From assembly GCA_029531795.1 (NCBI GenBank), contig JAPEIS010000006.1:2046001-2110000 (forward strand): DNA of 64,000 bases, read 5' to 3'. Positions 1-11,549 of the stretch are shown here, piece after piece; positions within the stretch are counted from its first letter, which is position 1; each line of letters begins with the position of its first letter. The translations under genes and the position numbers were made by a program. The notes under the pieces were generated by a model. The model did not search any database. It was not told where the DNA came from and saw only the letters and a list, made by a program, of their open reading frames with translations. The stretch is from Sclerotinia nivalis (taxonomy: Eukaryota; Ascomycota; Leotiomycetes; Helotiales; Sclerotiniaceae).

Positions 1-589
1 CTCATACTTCGAGGCTTTATGCGGGCCCATTTATAATTGGGTCAAGGAGGACTAGATCTGCTTCGTGCCATATCCTCTTATTTCACATGTCATCAACAAC
101 GTCATTAGTCTAAATACACAATCAACAGGTGCTGATCCATGAAGCCTGATACAAGAAATACTATGAAACACAGAGATTGCAAGATGACGATATTGCCACT
201 AGGAAATTTTAATTCATTCTTATTGTTATTTATGGTATCTCACACAAGCAAATCAGGCCATTCTGTATAAACCCAGCTATTCCTGTCACCGGCGCCCCAG
301 CCCCTGGTTCAATCAGCCCAAAGCATCGTATGTCCTTAACCAAAAACGCCGCTAAACCTAAGCTATGCCCAAATCCTCACTGCAGACCCCCAATAAAAGA
401 TTTCTCTATTATAGATTGAAGAAAAGCAATGCTATTAACCTGTGAAGGCCTGATACACCTGTATTGATCTCGAATAAAGAACGATCATTGATGATTGCAT
501 CCCGGAACCAGGCCCATTTTATGCTCCGTCATTGCCTTGAATATGCTTGTCACAGAGTGCGAAAAGAATTGTTGAAAATTCGTAACTGA
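1..589. other. Intergenic, window edge
   Basis: Downstream flank of the BCAS3-like gene on the minus strand. It is AT-rich with no ORF that reads like protein. No RNA gene was recognised. It may hold the 3' UTR of the minus-strand gene. Confidence 0.6.
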
Positions 590-3500
590 TTAAACTCGTT
601 GGCTAGCAAAATCTAGGACCTCGCAATCATCTTCAAAGAAGCCTTCCTCATCTTCGTTGCCTGGAGTTATGGCACCGTTAGGGTTAGCACCCTTGCGCCT
701 TCTCGTAGTAACTACAATCTGCTCCATGTCCTCATGACTGCTGTCTGCGATCCTCATTACTCGCTCGATGGCAGAAGACGGAAGAGCCCTATGGTAAGAA
801 GAAGTTTCGTAATCATCTTCGGTAAGTTGGGGTGGACCAACATCCAGTCTCACACTTCTTATAGGACCACCGAACGCCCACGCATTCTTTGATGATTTAG
901 TCACAATAACGTCAGATGAACCACTTGTAGATGTGGAAGATGATGGTGTAGCCGTTTCATGAGAATAGATATGGAGATTAACTCGGCGATCTGTATGAAA
1001 TGGCTGATATGGCGCATTCGACTCAATTTCTGCTTGAGGTATTGAAGTTTCAGCTCCAGAGGGAAGCGATACTCGACTTGATACCTGTCTCACTTTCCAA
1101 TTATCCCCTGTATCTCTGGCTAATGTTTCAAGAACATCGTCAGGTACTGGCCCTGGCGCAATTCTAACGTCAGGTAGAGATGGTACTTGAAACTCGACGT
1201 ATTTGGCACCCCTGGATGCCTTTTGCTTGTCCGCTGGACGATCCGCCCTTCTGCTTTTCACTGTATAGATTCGAACAATACCCCCACCAACTACGATGAT
1301 TGAATCACCATGCTTCCCATTGTAGAATCTGACGCAGTTTGGGCTGGGGATATTTCTGCTCTTAGGTAGGTGCAATTTCGTTCCACCAGACTTTCGCATT
1401 TCATTCATCTTACCAGTTGCAGCGCCTACAGACCGGCTAATTCCAGCAGCCAATGCCTGTGTTCCCTGGCCTGCTTGCGACTTCACACTAGCAGCAGTGA
1501 TACCGGGAAGACCGACACTACTTCGACGCCTGCGAGAACCGACTAGAGGGCGAGCTACAGTCCACAATGATGACACAGCACTTGAAGCCACTCCGACAGC
1601 AGAAAGAGTAGCGTTGTTGTTATCGGGGTTCGCCTGATCAGAACTCCCTGAATGAATCCGCCGCCGTGGTGGAGGCCACGTAAAAGCGCTAGCTGGAAGG
1701 TCAAGGATATGAACCGTTCCAGGCTCCGTTACCATTGCAGCACGCTCACCATGTGGTGCAGTCCATACAACGTCCACAATTCTTGCAATGGTCATGCGCG
1801 AGAATTGTGCAATCTGTCGAACATGTGATCCATGTACACCTCCACCTTGGGAGCCCACCCCTTTGAGAAGAGATGACCTTGAATAATGCAATCGCATGAG
1901 ATCCCAGACAAACTGGACATCGCCTTTACTACTTGCCGTGAACAAAGCGAGACCGCTAGGCGCAAGTGACAGGAAGCTACACCCATGAGGCACGGGAAAA
2001 GTAGCTAGAGGGTGAATCGAAGATCCCGAGGTCTGTTGTGTTAGTGAGTCTAGATCTAGAATTGATATTAATCCAGGATCTTTGCTTGTCGTATTTGCTT
2101 GGCTATTGAGTCCATGCGTAGGAGGAAACTGGGGAGAAATGTTCTGCGATGCTGAATATGTGCTCCCACCATTCGTTTGCTGAGGTGCCGTGGACTTGTT
2201 CCAGTAATTGTTCCAATACTGAGCACCTTGCTTCCCAACATATCCAGATATCTCAACAATTCCCTGTGTTGCAGCTTGAAGAACTTGCTTTAACACCCCT
2301 TCACCACCGGGAGTATCCACTAGACAGTTTACCGCGGGAATATGAGGGGGAGCTTGTGAAATCAGGCCAGGTATGCGCCCCGTTGCAAGGGTCTCTGGAA
2401 CAGTAGCACGGAGTGAGATTTGGGAAGATGCTGCTGAGGGACAATAGGCCAGCCAACGTCCATTCAAAGATAATATTGAGGCTTTGTATTGAGATCGTGC
2501 GCTGGCTTCCGGCTGACGTCCACCTTCCGCAAAATTGTTGAAAACCGCTGGATCTACAGAAAGACCGTGTTGAACAGTTGTCCATACTTTCCCAATACAC
2601 TTGAACTCGACTTCTGAAACAATGTTGTCCTTGTGTCGAAAAATCCATGTTTCACCAGTGATACCCGAGGCTACGACAACATTACCCCTATCCGCTCGAA
2701 TCGTGAACGACCCAACCGGAGCCGGTGCTGTAAATAATGGGCTTGATGGAGGTATTGGCAAGTGTATTTTTGGAGTATATAGCAAGGTGGCGATATGTTT
2801 CCTTGTACTCAATGAATATACTTCAACTGTTGTTTGATAATATTCTATCAAGTCATCATCGTTGTCGCCATCGATGGAGCGGGTAGACAGCCTTGGAGAA
2901 CCCACTGCATCAGTCGGCGCAGGAGGGCTTTCCGAAGACGCAGTATATTCAGCACTGGAACTTTCACTGATTGTACGAACGGGACCGTGAACAACGACAG
3001 CGATCAAAGGATATTGAACGGAATGCTCCGATCCAGCGGTCCACGGAAGGATTTTGGAGTTGTAGACCCCACCTCTCAACCCGTCTAAATTGAGTATCTT
3101 ATTCACACCTCTCTTGGTGACATTATGAATACTTAGCCCACCCTCAAATCCGGTAACGATCACACTGTTTGGAGGTTTGCTTGTATCTTGAGCCGGATAA
3201 CTATCAAATCCACAATAAAAGCCTTTCTCACCAGGGATCAGACCCGAGGTTCTAGGTGACAACATAAGATTGGTATCCGGCGCTCCATGGAAGTGAGCTT
3301 GAGGTTGATGTGGAAGTGGTGGATAAGGATTATATCGTACCGCTTGTGATTGCTGTGAATAGGTTGAAGTACGTCGAGCTGCATAAGCTAGAGCGGAGTG
3401 ATATTCTTCAGGACTGTATGGAAGGTTTCCGTCCATTTGATAGCTCAACGGTCTTCTACGACTTATTGTATTTATTGGCGAAGAAGATGAAGGGATGTGA

Positions 3501-4057
3501 TTATTGGGAGATCCCTTCGGTTCTTTTCCAGGGTAGCCGTAGTTCGTGACCCTGTCTTCATATGAAGAGGGTAGCGTAGGAGGCGATTCACCCAGACTTA
3601 TCAGGTTGTTCGGAGAGCTGGAAAACGCCGGAATATTCTTTGCCCATTCATTTGTGTTGTGCGTAACAGAAGAGCCTTGAGAAGTCGATGATAGCGCGTC
3701 CAACATAGGGGACGTCACCAGGCTTTCACTTTGTGTAGAAACTATCGGCTTCGTCACCGGAGATGGATTCTGAGAGGTTACCGCGGAAGGCTTATTCTTA
3801 CTAGACAAGTCGGCAGATTAGTAACTGAACCAGGTCATGGAGGGCCGCCATGAACTAAAAGCAACTCACGATTCCGCAGCATTACTCCTTGTCACCGCAG
3901 CCATAACCCCTCCAGCAGCACCGCCATCCCTCGCCGTCCCATTCTTTCTGCCGTTCTTGGTGGGAATCTGCACTCCAGCTGAAGCGCCTTTCGTATTGTT
4001 GGATTGTGATGTTCCGCTCGAAGTATGGTTGATTTCGTTATCGAATGAGGTGGGCAT
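590..4057 (-). CDS. BCAS3-like WD40-repeat protein
   Basis: Two exons, 4057-3870 and 3800-590, joined across a 69-nt intron (GTGAGT donor, TTACTAATC branch site, CTAG acceptor) give 1132 residues. The ATG at 4057 directly follows an in-frame TGA; the second exon has no ATG of its own, which supports the splice. The first 200 residues are Ser/Pro-rich and probably disordered. A beta-propeller-like region follows, and a middle segment reading GCSFLSLAPSGLALFTASS then HVRQIAQFSRM and IVDVVW resembles the BCAS3 family, which relates to phosphoinositide-binding PROPPIN propellers and to phagophore recruitment in animals. The C-terminus is acidic. The family call is by recognition of these blocks. 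The precise fungal role is unknown, so no gene symbol is given. Confidence 0.75.
3801..3869 (-). other. Intron of BCAS3-like gene
   Basis: GTGAGT donor, TTACTAATC branch region and CTAG acceptor. Splicing joins codon TC|T (Ser) and keeps the frame. Confidence 0.85.
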
Positions 4058-5871
4058 TCAAATGGTTATAAGATCTTAAAATAGAGACTTGTGAATTCTG
4101 CCGTTGTTGCAGTGTTTATATCTAGGACTCGGGTTCAGTCAAGGTCGACAAGATAACTAGGTTCGCGAGATGTTTCGGGTTTCCGACAAGTCAATACAAC
4201 TCCCGGGCTTCCTGAACGGTCAGAATTCAGGAGAACGCTCGGGAATCTCAGTAAAGGAATGTGGTCTAGAATACCAAGATCGGTGTGCGTATGTGCAAGT
4301 ATTTTTTTTATAGGGAAAACGAATTAATATCGATAAATGATGTATTTATTGTAGGTTGTTGTCACTCTTGCTTTGTAAAGAGCTCGCTCCTGAGTCCAAG
4401 CTGGGCCGGCTGGTTATCTCTGGGTTGGTATATGTTTGCGGAATGAAGAGGGGCATTGCCAAGAGTGGGTGGGGAGATCATGTACACGGGCACGAGTTGA
4501 TTGTCCCAGTCATTTATTAGTGTATGATTCAAAGAGATATATATGTACTCGTAGAGGTATATAAGATATACGGATGTAGATAGGTACAATATATGTTTTC
4601 GTCAATGAGATGAGATGTATATATATATATAAAGTGTGACTGTATTTTATTCACCGGACTATTAAGTTATTTACCTCATTATATCACTTAATATTGTCAT
4701 TCCCTTTAGGCATTCCAAAAACATCTATCATCGGACTGCTATTCTCATTGTCCTTTGTGCTAATTATACATCAATCAATCCATATATACCGATCCTACAC
4801 TGCAATATGCGTTGTATATACTGTCTGTAATTAATAGGTACCGGTACCTACTAATGAAAGAGTATGATAGTAGATTGAACCTTGCATTGAATGGCCTTGA
4901 AAGTTGATCCCATGACTTACTTCTGTTGAGAGCTGATATCAGACGTCATCACCAGCCTACTTATACATTCTTACCTAGTAAGTCCTCCTGATCTAGGCGC
5001 TGGGGAAAGGGTTTTTAGAAAGACATAACCTTGTCTATTTAGAACGGATATCTACATAGGTATTAATTAGATGGGCACTGTAATGTAACTGAGCCATTGT
5101 TATTAATCTCATCGAGTCTAGCTATAGCTATCTACCGACCTAGGCACCTAGTAGTTGCTCAACCGAATAGCTGTCTCAGAGCCCGAAATGCCCCTAATTT
5201 CAATCTTCCAAAATGTCACTACAGAAGCACATGTAACTTCCCCTTGACTCATCAGTATACCGAGCATAGGCTATATATATTCAAGACAATTGAGACATCT
5301 CTGAAACTATTGATAAGTTTCGGGCTTTTCTCTCTCTGGTTGAAGCCCTTTAAAAGAATCGATCTTCTCTATATCAGGACTGGAAGATAGTTTCCGACAG
5401 GAAATTGACAACCATGAAAGCAAACTCAAATAGCAGATCATCCATAATAAAGAGATCGCTAGCTCGATCATCAAATACTGTGATAGAATACCCAGAATAC
5501 CCTGCTCATGCAGGCAGGAAACTCATTGTTCCAAAGTTGACTGTTCCTAGAATTTTCAGATTATGCTGGAACACAAAGGATTCGCTCGCGACAATGTAGA
5601 ATTGCAATTTCCAACTGATACCATAACCATCGCCGCCATGAAACGAAAAGTGATATCAAAAATATCGTGGGTATTTTATACATACACAAATTCCTCACAA
5701 ATGCCGAAGAGATCATGCCCAGCCTTTCCACAATTTGCGCCGTACTTGCCACAGGCTCCCACTGACTACCAGGCGTACACACAATGAGTTCAATATCACT
5801 CAAAGTACAATTTCTTTGTCGCAACACCAATCCCATTAACCAATTCCCCCCTCCCCAGTATAACCAACCCA
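4058..5871. other. Intergenic with BCAS3-like promoter
   Basis: AT-rich spacer upstream of the BCAS3-like gene and downstream of DPM2 (both minus strand). It contains a TA run near 4618-4631 and a 16-nt perfect palindrome at 4835-4850. Short ORFs here have no protein-like composition. The part next to 5871 is the likely DPM2 3' UTR. Confidence 0.5.
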
Positions 5872-6287
5872 TTACGCCTTCTTCTTCAAAGTGGCCTTCG
5901 CTTTCGCAGCCTTCTTTCTGTTGCTTCTGATCATTACCACGCTCAAGAATGATCCAACTACAGCCGATGCCATCAGGATAAGTATAACGGGTATTCTAAT
6001 TGCCCAGACTCGAGGAGGAAATACATTCTGAAGAGGATGATCAGAGTCGACGAATGGCTGATCACAAAAATTAGCCCCAAAGATATTTTTTGACGGCGGA
6101 GAGAAGGAAAGCAGAGTATCCATACCATAAGAAGAGTCCAGATAGTGTAGTAGAGGAAGACGACCGAAGCAGCGACGAGCATCGCGAGACCAACAAGTTG
6201 ATCGAGCTGTGAAGGGTAATATTAGCATTCACCATGACTTGCGCCAAACATCAGCTGCACGCCGTATTGATTGATATCTCTCACCAT
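5872..6287 (-). CDS. DPM2: Dolichol-phosphate mannosyltransferase subunit 2
   Basis: Three coding exons, 6287-6285, 6206-6126 and 6057-5872, give an 89-residue protein, close to the usual length of about 84. The N-terminus reads MLDQLVGLAM, then a first membrane span (about 5-27), the loop PFVDSDHPLQNVFPPR, a second span (about 47-70) and a Lys-rich cytosolic tail. This matches DPM2, the ER membrane subunit that stabilises the DPM1 catalytic subunit making dolichol-phosphate-mannose for N-glycans, GPI anchors and O-mannosylation. The first coding exon is the ATG alone, followed at once by GTGAGA. The second intron (6058-6125) starts GTATGG and ends ATCAG. Divergent from CWC22 with 517 bp between starts. 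Confidence 0.92.
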
Positions 6288-6804
6288 TGTTGCAATAGAC
6301 TTTTAAAGGAGTGTGGTATAATCAATCCGGAGTTCGGAAGCTTAAGATTTATGAGGTGAACCTTGTGGTTACTTATAAGGTTGTAAAATGAAATCAATTA
6401 TACAAAAAGTTCATGAGAGCTCCTTTCCCCATCAGTCAATCTGGTCTTTCGCAATACAAGGGCCCTAAACTTTATTTTCGTTTAGCGCTATTTCTGCGTC
6501 TAAATTTACTGTACCTTCGCGCGGACCCTTACAACTAATAACTTTTCAGTTTGTCAACTTCATACAATACAGATTCAATCACCTGCGCCATCACATTATT
6601 ATAATATCTCAAACCGAAGCTCCTGTGTTATTTTTTAATAATCGGATGTACTAAAGCGAAGAGGTGTTAGCCCACCGTTTGCGAAAGCTACGGGGCTTTC
6701 GACAAGTTTTCAGAGCGTAGCTCCCAGCCACTTGCGACCCCGAAGAGCTTCATTATAAGATTTCCGACCATATATTTCCGACGTCGCAAAACGACACGAA
6801 CACA
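6288..6804. promoter_or_regulatory. Divergent promoter DPM2 / CWC22
   Basis: 517 bp between the two start codons, on opposite strands. It must hold both promoters and both 5' UTRs. No clear TATA box was picked out. Confidence 0.6.
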
Positions 6805-9279
6805 ATGGCTACTTCAGTTGTTCCAGAAGATAAGATCATGGAAGAGAGATCTAATAACCGCGTACCTACTTCTCCACGCCGCCGTTCCTCTAATACTGGA
6901 AAACAACCGGACCGTGAATTTCGAGGCAGAGACATGGTTGGAGTCAAGGAAAGATCCGAGGAAGAGAAACAAGCAGCTGCGAAGGCTGAATATGAGAAAC
7001 TTCTTACGATGCGATCTGGTGGTACCTATATCCCACCTGCACGCTTGCGAGCCCTGCAATCTCAGATCACAGACAAAACGAGCAAAGAATATCAACGAAT
7101 GGCATGGGAAGCACTGAAGAAGTCGATAAACGGTTTAATCAACAAGGTCAATGTATCAAACATCAAGCACATTGTGCCAGAGTTATTTGGAGAAAATTTG
7201 ATTAGAGGTCGAGGGTTATTCTGCAGGAGCATTATGAAGGCTCAGGCTGCCAGTTTACCATTCACACCGATATATGCCGCAATGGCCGCGATTGTCAATA
7301 CAAAACTTCCCCAAGTTGGAGAGCTTCTCTTAAAGCGCCTCATAGTGCAGTTTAAGAAAGGGTTCAAAAGAAACGACAAGGCTGTGTGTCTTTCTGCCAC
7401 CACATTCATCGCCCATCTTTGTAACCAACAGGTAGCAAATGAGGTAGTTGCGGCCCAGATCCTGTTACTACTTCTCAATAAGCCGACGGACGACAGTGTT
7501 GAAATTGCGGTTGGGTTAACGCGGGAGGTCGGTCAACATCTGGAAGAGATGAGTGGGCCTATCGCTCTAGCAGTGTTCGATCAGTTCAGGAATATTTTAA
7601 ATGAGGCAGATATCGATAAACGGGTACAATATATGATTGAAGTTCTCTTTCAAGTTCGAAAAGACAAATACAAAGATAATCCTGCGATCAAAGAAGAGTT
7701 GGATCTTGTGGAGGAGGAAGATCAAATCACACACCGCATAGCCTTGGACGATGAGATTGATGTCCAGGATGGACTCAACATTTTTAAATTTGATCCTGAA
7801 TGGGAAAAAAATGAAGAATTATACAAACAACTCAAAGCGGAAATTCTTGGGGAGGGAAGTGATGACGAGGACGACGAGGATGAGGAAGACGATAGCGAGG
7901 ATGACGAGGAGAAAAAGGAAGAAAAGGCGTTAGAGATCAAGGACCAGAGTAATACAGATCTCGTCAATTTACGAAGGACTATATACTTAACCATCATGTC
8001 AAGTATCGACCCTGAAGAATGTTGCCACAAGCTGATGAAAGTCACACTACCGCCTGGCCAGGAGCCAGAACTTCCTTCCATGGTCATTGAATGTTGCTCC
8101 CAAGAGAGAACGTATTCAAAGTTTTATGGTCTTATTGGGGAGCGGTTTGCAAAGATAAATCGCCTTTGGACCGACCTTTTCGAGCAATCATTTGCCAAGT
8201 ATTATGACACCATCCATCGTTACGAAACGAACAGGCTACGAAATATTGCGAGATTTTTCGGACACCTTCTTAGCTCTGACGCTCTTGGTTGGCATGTTTT
8301 GTCTATCGTACATCTCAACGAAGAAGAGACAACATCGAGCAGTCGTATATTTATTAAGATTCTTTTCCAGGATCTGTCGGAAGCAATGGGAATGGCGAAA
8401 TTGCAAGCTCGCTTGAAGGATGATATTCTGCGACCTTATTTCGAAGGATTATTCCCCCATGATAACCCTCGCAACACAAGGTTCTCCATCAACTACTTCA
8501 CAAGTATTGGTATGGGTGCTATCACGGAAGAGATGCGTGAATACCTTCAGAACATGCCAAAACCAGCACTACCAACATTACCCGCGGCTCCCGACGATGC
8601 TGCATCGGACTCTGAAAGCTCTGTTTCAAGCTATTCATCTTATACGGGCTCGTCTTATTCGCGATCTCGCTCGCCATCTCGAACTCGTGGTCTAGACAGG
8701 AGACGTTCAATATCTAGGACACCACCACGTACTGGCAAACGAAAGGAAGTTAGAAGAGGGCGAAGTTTAACGCGATCTCTTTCTAGGTCAATCACACCAC
8801 CCCGTCAGGGCGGGAGACCAGCTTCAATCTCCGTAACACCTCCACGTCGAGGGCGCAAGGATTCGAGCCTTTCCAGGTCGAGATCCAGATCTCGTTCACC
8901 ATATCCTCAACGAACAAGGCGCCAAGATGGCTTCTCGGAAACTCCACCGAGAAGGAACAGATCTTTAAGCGAATCAAGGTCACCTCCTAGAAGAAAGGCT
9001 GCGAGGAGAAACACATCTTCCGTCAGCGCAGGCCCTCGAAAACGCCAAGGCTCGAGCATTTCAAGATCTCCCTCGCCTCGAAGGCGCGCCGGAAGAGACA
9101 GATTTTCCAGGTCACCGCCTCCCAAAACATCTCTGCGGAACGATAGCTACTCAAGATCTCCAGCCCCGCAGCGAAATACACGTAGAGTCAGCAGATCCAT
9201 TTCTCCACCACCCAAACGAAGACGCGACTACAGTATTTCTAAATCTCCACCACCAAAGCGAGGCCGGAGACATGATTAG
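6805..9279 (+). CDS. CWC22: Pre-mRNA-splicing factor CWC22
   Basis: Single-exon gene, 824 residues. A MIF4G domain runs from about 99 to 285 (starting [19 protein letters not shown]; also [15 protein letters not shown]). A Glu/Asp-rich linker sits near 350-373 and an MA3 domain near 389-505 ([20 protein letters not shown]). This order is that of Cwc22, a spliceosome component needed for the first catalytic step and, in animals, for placing eIF4A3. From about residue 600 the tail is an Arg/Ser-rich domain with many SRSPPP- and TPPR-type units, as in animal CWC22 and absent from the shorter budding-yeast protein. The ATG follows a short AC-rich leader. Confidence 0.95.
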   Translation: MATSVVPEDKIMEERSNNRVPTSPRRRSSNTGKQPDREFRGRDMVGVKERSEEEKQAAAKAEYEKLLTMRSGGTYIPPARLRALQSQITDKTSKEYQRMAWEALKKSINGLINKVNVSNIKHIVPELFGENLIRGRGLFCRSIMKAQAASLPFTPIYAAMAAIVNTKLPQVGELLLKRLIVQFKKGFKRNDKAVCLSATTFIAHLCNQQVANEVVAAQILLLLLNKPTDDSVEIAVGLTREVGQHLEEMSGPIALAVFDQFRNILNEADIDKRVQYMIEVLFQVRKDKYKDNPAIKEELDLVEEEDQITHRIALDDEIDVQDGLNIFKFDPEWEKNEELYKQLKAEILGEGSDDEDDEDEEDDSEDDEEKKEEKALEIKDQSNTDLVNLRRTIYLTIMSSIDPEECCHKLMKVTLPPGQEPELPSMVIECCSQERTYSKFYGLIGERFAKINRLWTDLFEQSFAKYYDTIHRYETNRLRNIARFFGHLLSSDALGWHVLSIVHLNEEETTSSSRIFIKILFQDLSEAMGMAKLQARLKDDILRPYFEGLFPHDNPRNTRFSINYFTSIGMGAITEEMREYLQNMPKPALPTLPAAPDDAASDSESSVSSYSSYTGSSYSRSRSPSRTRGLDRRRSISRTPPRTGKRKEVRRGRSLTRSLSRSITPPRQGGRPASISVTPPRRGRKDSSLSRSRSRSRSPYPQRTRRQDGFSETPPRRNRSLSESRSPPRRKAARRNTSSVSAGPRKRQGSSISRSPSPRRRAGRDRFSRSPPPKTSLRNDSYSRSPAPQRNTRRVSRSISPPPKRRRDYSISKSPPPKRGRRHD

Positions 9280-11549
9280 ACGGTGAAAAATGGAAATTAG
9301 GATTGTAATTATAGTATTGGCGATAGTGTCACACAATTTGAGCAAGCCATCAGTTTGAGAGGATATCAATTTGCATTTGTCTCAATCAACTATTGTGTTT
9401 TCAGACCTTAATCACGTGAAACTAGCCGCGCTCACGCTCTACTCTTTACCTTGCTTGGTGAGACTTTTCTTTCTTCTCTTTTGTATCAGAAACTCTTCCC
9501 GTAGTGATCTTTCACGACTCTCCTTTTGTACCAACTTGGCGATTAACCATTTGTCTATGAGATATTCTAGGTTTGCTCGATATGGATGCTTTTGGTTAGC
9601 TTGTGGTGTATCGTATGTAGGAAAGCATATCTGAAGCACGAGGAGTATCTTATTCCTCGATCCATTGCTTTAGGTAGATTAAATGTAGTTGCGACTTTCG
9701 AGTTCTATCTCCATACCAACCTAATGATAGGCCATAGGATTCTATTGAAACATGGAAGTGGTCCGGCAACTTCAAAATCTGTAGGCCCATGAGCGGGCGG
9801 GGGTATTTGGAGGGTGAACAGTGGACACCGAAATTGACGGATGTGCTAGACATTGTGTTCCTGGAGAACATTCTAACTTAACGGCTATCAAGTCTGCTGT
9901 AATCAGAAGCTTTAATTTCTCCATCAACTGCACTTTTGTTCTTGCTCTTGCCCAAGAATCTTTAGACTCCATATACTGAGATATCTATGTACAGTATGGT
10001 ACAGTATGTACCGCTTGTGACTCTGTAATAACGGAAGATGATTTCAACCGAATCACCTTTCGGCGCTAACAGTTTCCGTGTGACAATTTCACCGCTCAAG
10101 TCAGCTGTTGGAGTTAATAAGTATACCATTTACGATTCATATGATTGATTTACCCCAAGAATAATACCTACCTACCTACCTACCTACCTACCTACCTACC
10201 TGCCCCCTTCTCACTGGCTACAAATCCTTAGGACACGCAGAGAGATATGTTTACAAAGCTGCTTTTTCTCGAATGTCTGAACAAGGATCTATATACAAGG
10301 TTTAAAATTAACTCACCGGGTACTTTAGTCAAGGCATAGAAGGGGATTACATACTGAGATTTGACTAAACTAAATGGGGATGTTCAATCTGAGTAAGCAA
10401 GGTCTTGCATCTGTAAGCGTCTGTACCACTCAACTCACTTCCCAACACCCAACCACCAAAAAAAAAATCACCACCACCAACCATCGCACCACAACACACC
10501 ACTACTACCCTATGAAGATGAAGGAGAAGGCATGGTGGCCAAAAAACCCTGTCCATTCAAAATCACCAACTAAACATTTTGTCACTGTCTAACTATTTAC
10601 TGTCTAGCTGTCCAACCGTCTACCCGCAATTTGCGAGACCAAGACTTCAGACAGGAGGCTGTTATACCAGATGCTGTGCCACTGCCTATAGGTGAATCAA
10701 ATTGACCCTGGTCAAATTACTCTCTCTCTCTCCCACTCTACTACTCTCGTAAGGAAAAGGCCAGTCAGCCACGAACTATAAACCTGTTCAACGGATCAAC
10801 TGATTCCCACCATATTCATTGGTGCATTAGCAGCTTCGACCTTTTCGGTGCAGCCCGATTCCCGTCCATTCGGAAAATCGATACATTGTTGACGAATCAT
10901 CATATCATGTCGACTGGAACGACGCCTTACCGAGTGCACTGTAATATTGAGCAAAAGATCCTCAGCGCGTCAGCACAAGTTTGTAAGGCTAACGCTTCCT
11001 CGATTACTCCATGCCAAATCCACTTTCTTATGAATATGATATTACTACGAGCAATCCTTTCATGTTCGATGGAGAAAGCTATGTAATAGAGTTTAGAATG
11101 CATGGTGCACAGTGCACAACGTCCTTCATCCGATTGTCCCAAAACCATGGCCGGCGTCGTATCTCTCTAAAGAAATTTGTCATTTGACTACTTGCTTTTC
11201 TTATTTTTCCATTGTACGGTATATATTTCAGATGGTGTGCAGTCAGTACCTAGATCACAGGGCTATCTGCTGCATACGCCCGAGTCTATCACGTTCCTTA
11301 CCTTTTATGCAGAGAAAATATGTAAGCAGTGATCTCTTATCATCAGGCTTCAAGTTCTCGAAATAATTTTTTTTTTTTTTGGAATACTGATGATTCCTGT
11401 GACATAGACATCATCGGTAGAACATATCTTTCATGCGCTTTCGCCGGCTTGAATTTGGTATTTACGAGACCACTGTCTAAGGTTAAGAGAACGGATGGAC
11501 GGGCCATCGTCTACAGCCCCAGTAAAACAGTGGCATTGGTAGTGCGGTG
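9280..11549. other. Intergenic with long leader
   Basis: About 2.3 kb between CWC22 and the next plus-strand gene. It contains a TACC tandem repeat (10165-10200), a CT-rich stretch near 10720-10745 and a T run near 11368. ORFs here (9371-9792, 10886-11366) are short and without conserved features. The right part is probably promoter and 5' UTR of the gene at 11550. Confidence 0.5.
10165..10200. repeat. (TACC)9 microsatellite
   Basis: Nine exact tandem copies of the tetramer TACC. Related TACCTA sequences recur in other intergenic parts of the window. Confidence 0.95.

Noticed and set aside
5561..5872. 103-codon minus-strand ORF next to DPM2
   Set aside because: It follows the DPM2 stop and has random composition; more likely 3' UTR.
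7722..8087. Minus-strand ORF with a long serine run, within CWC22
   Set aside because: It is the antisense of the Asp/Glu-rich linker of CWC22 and has no independent support.
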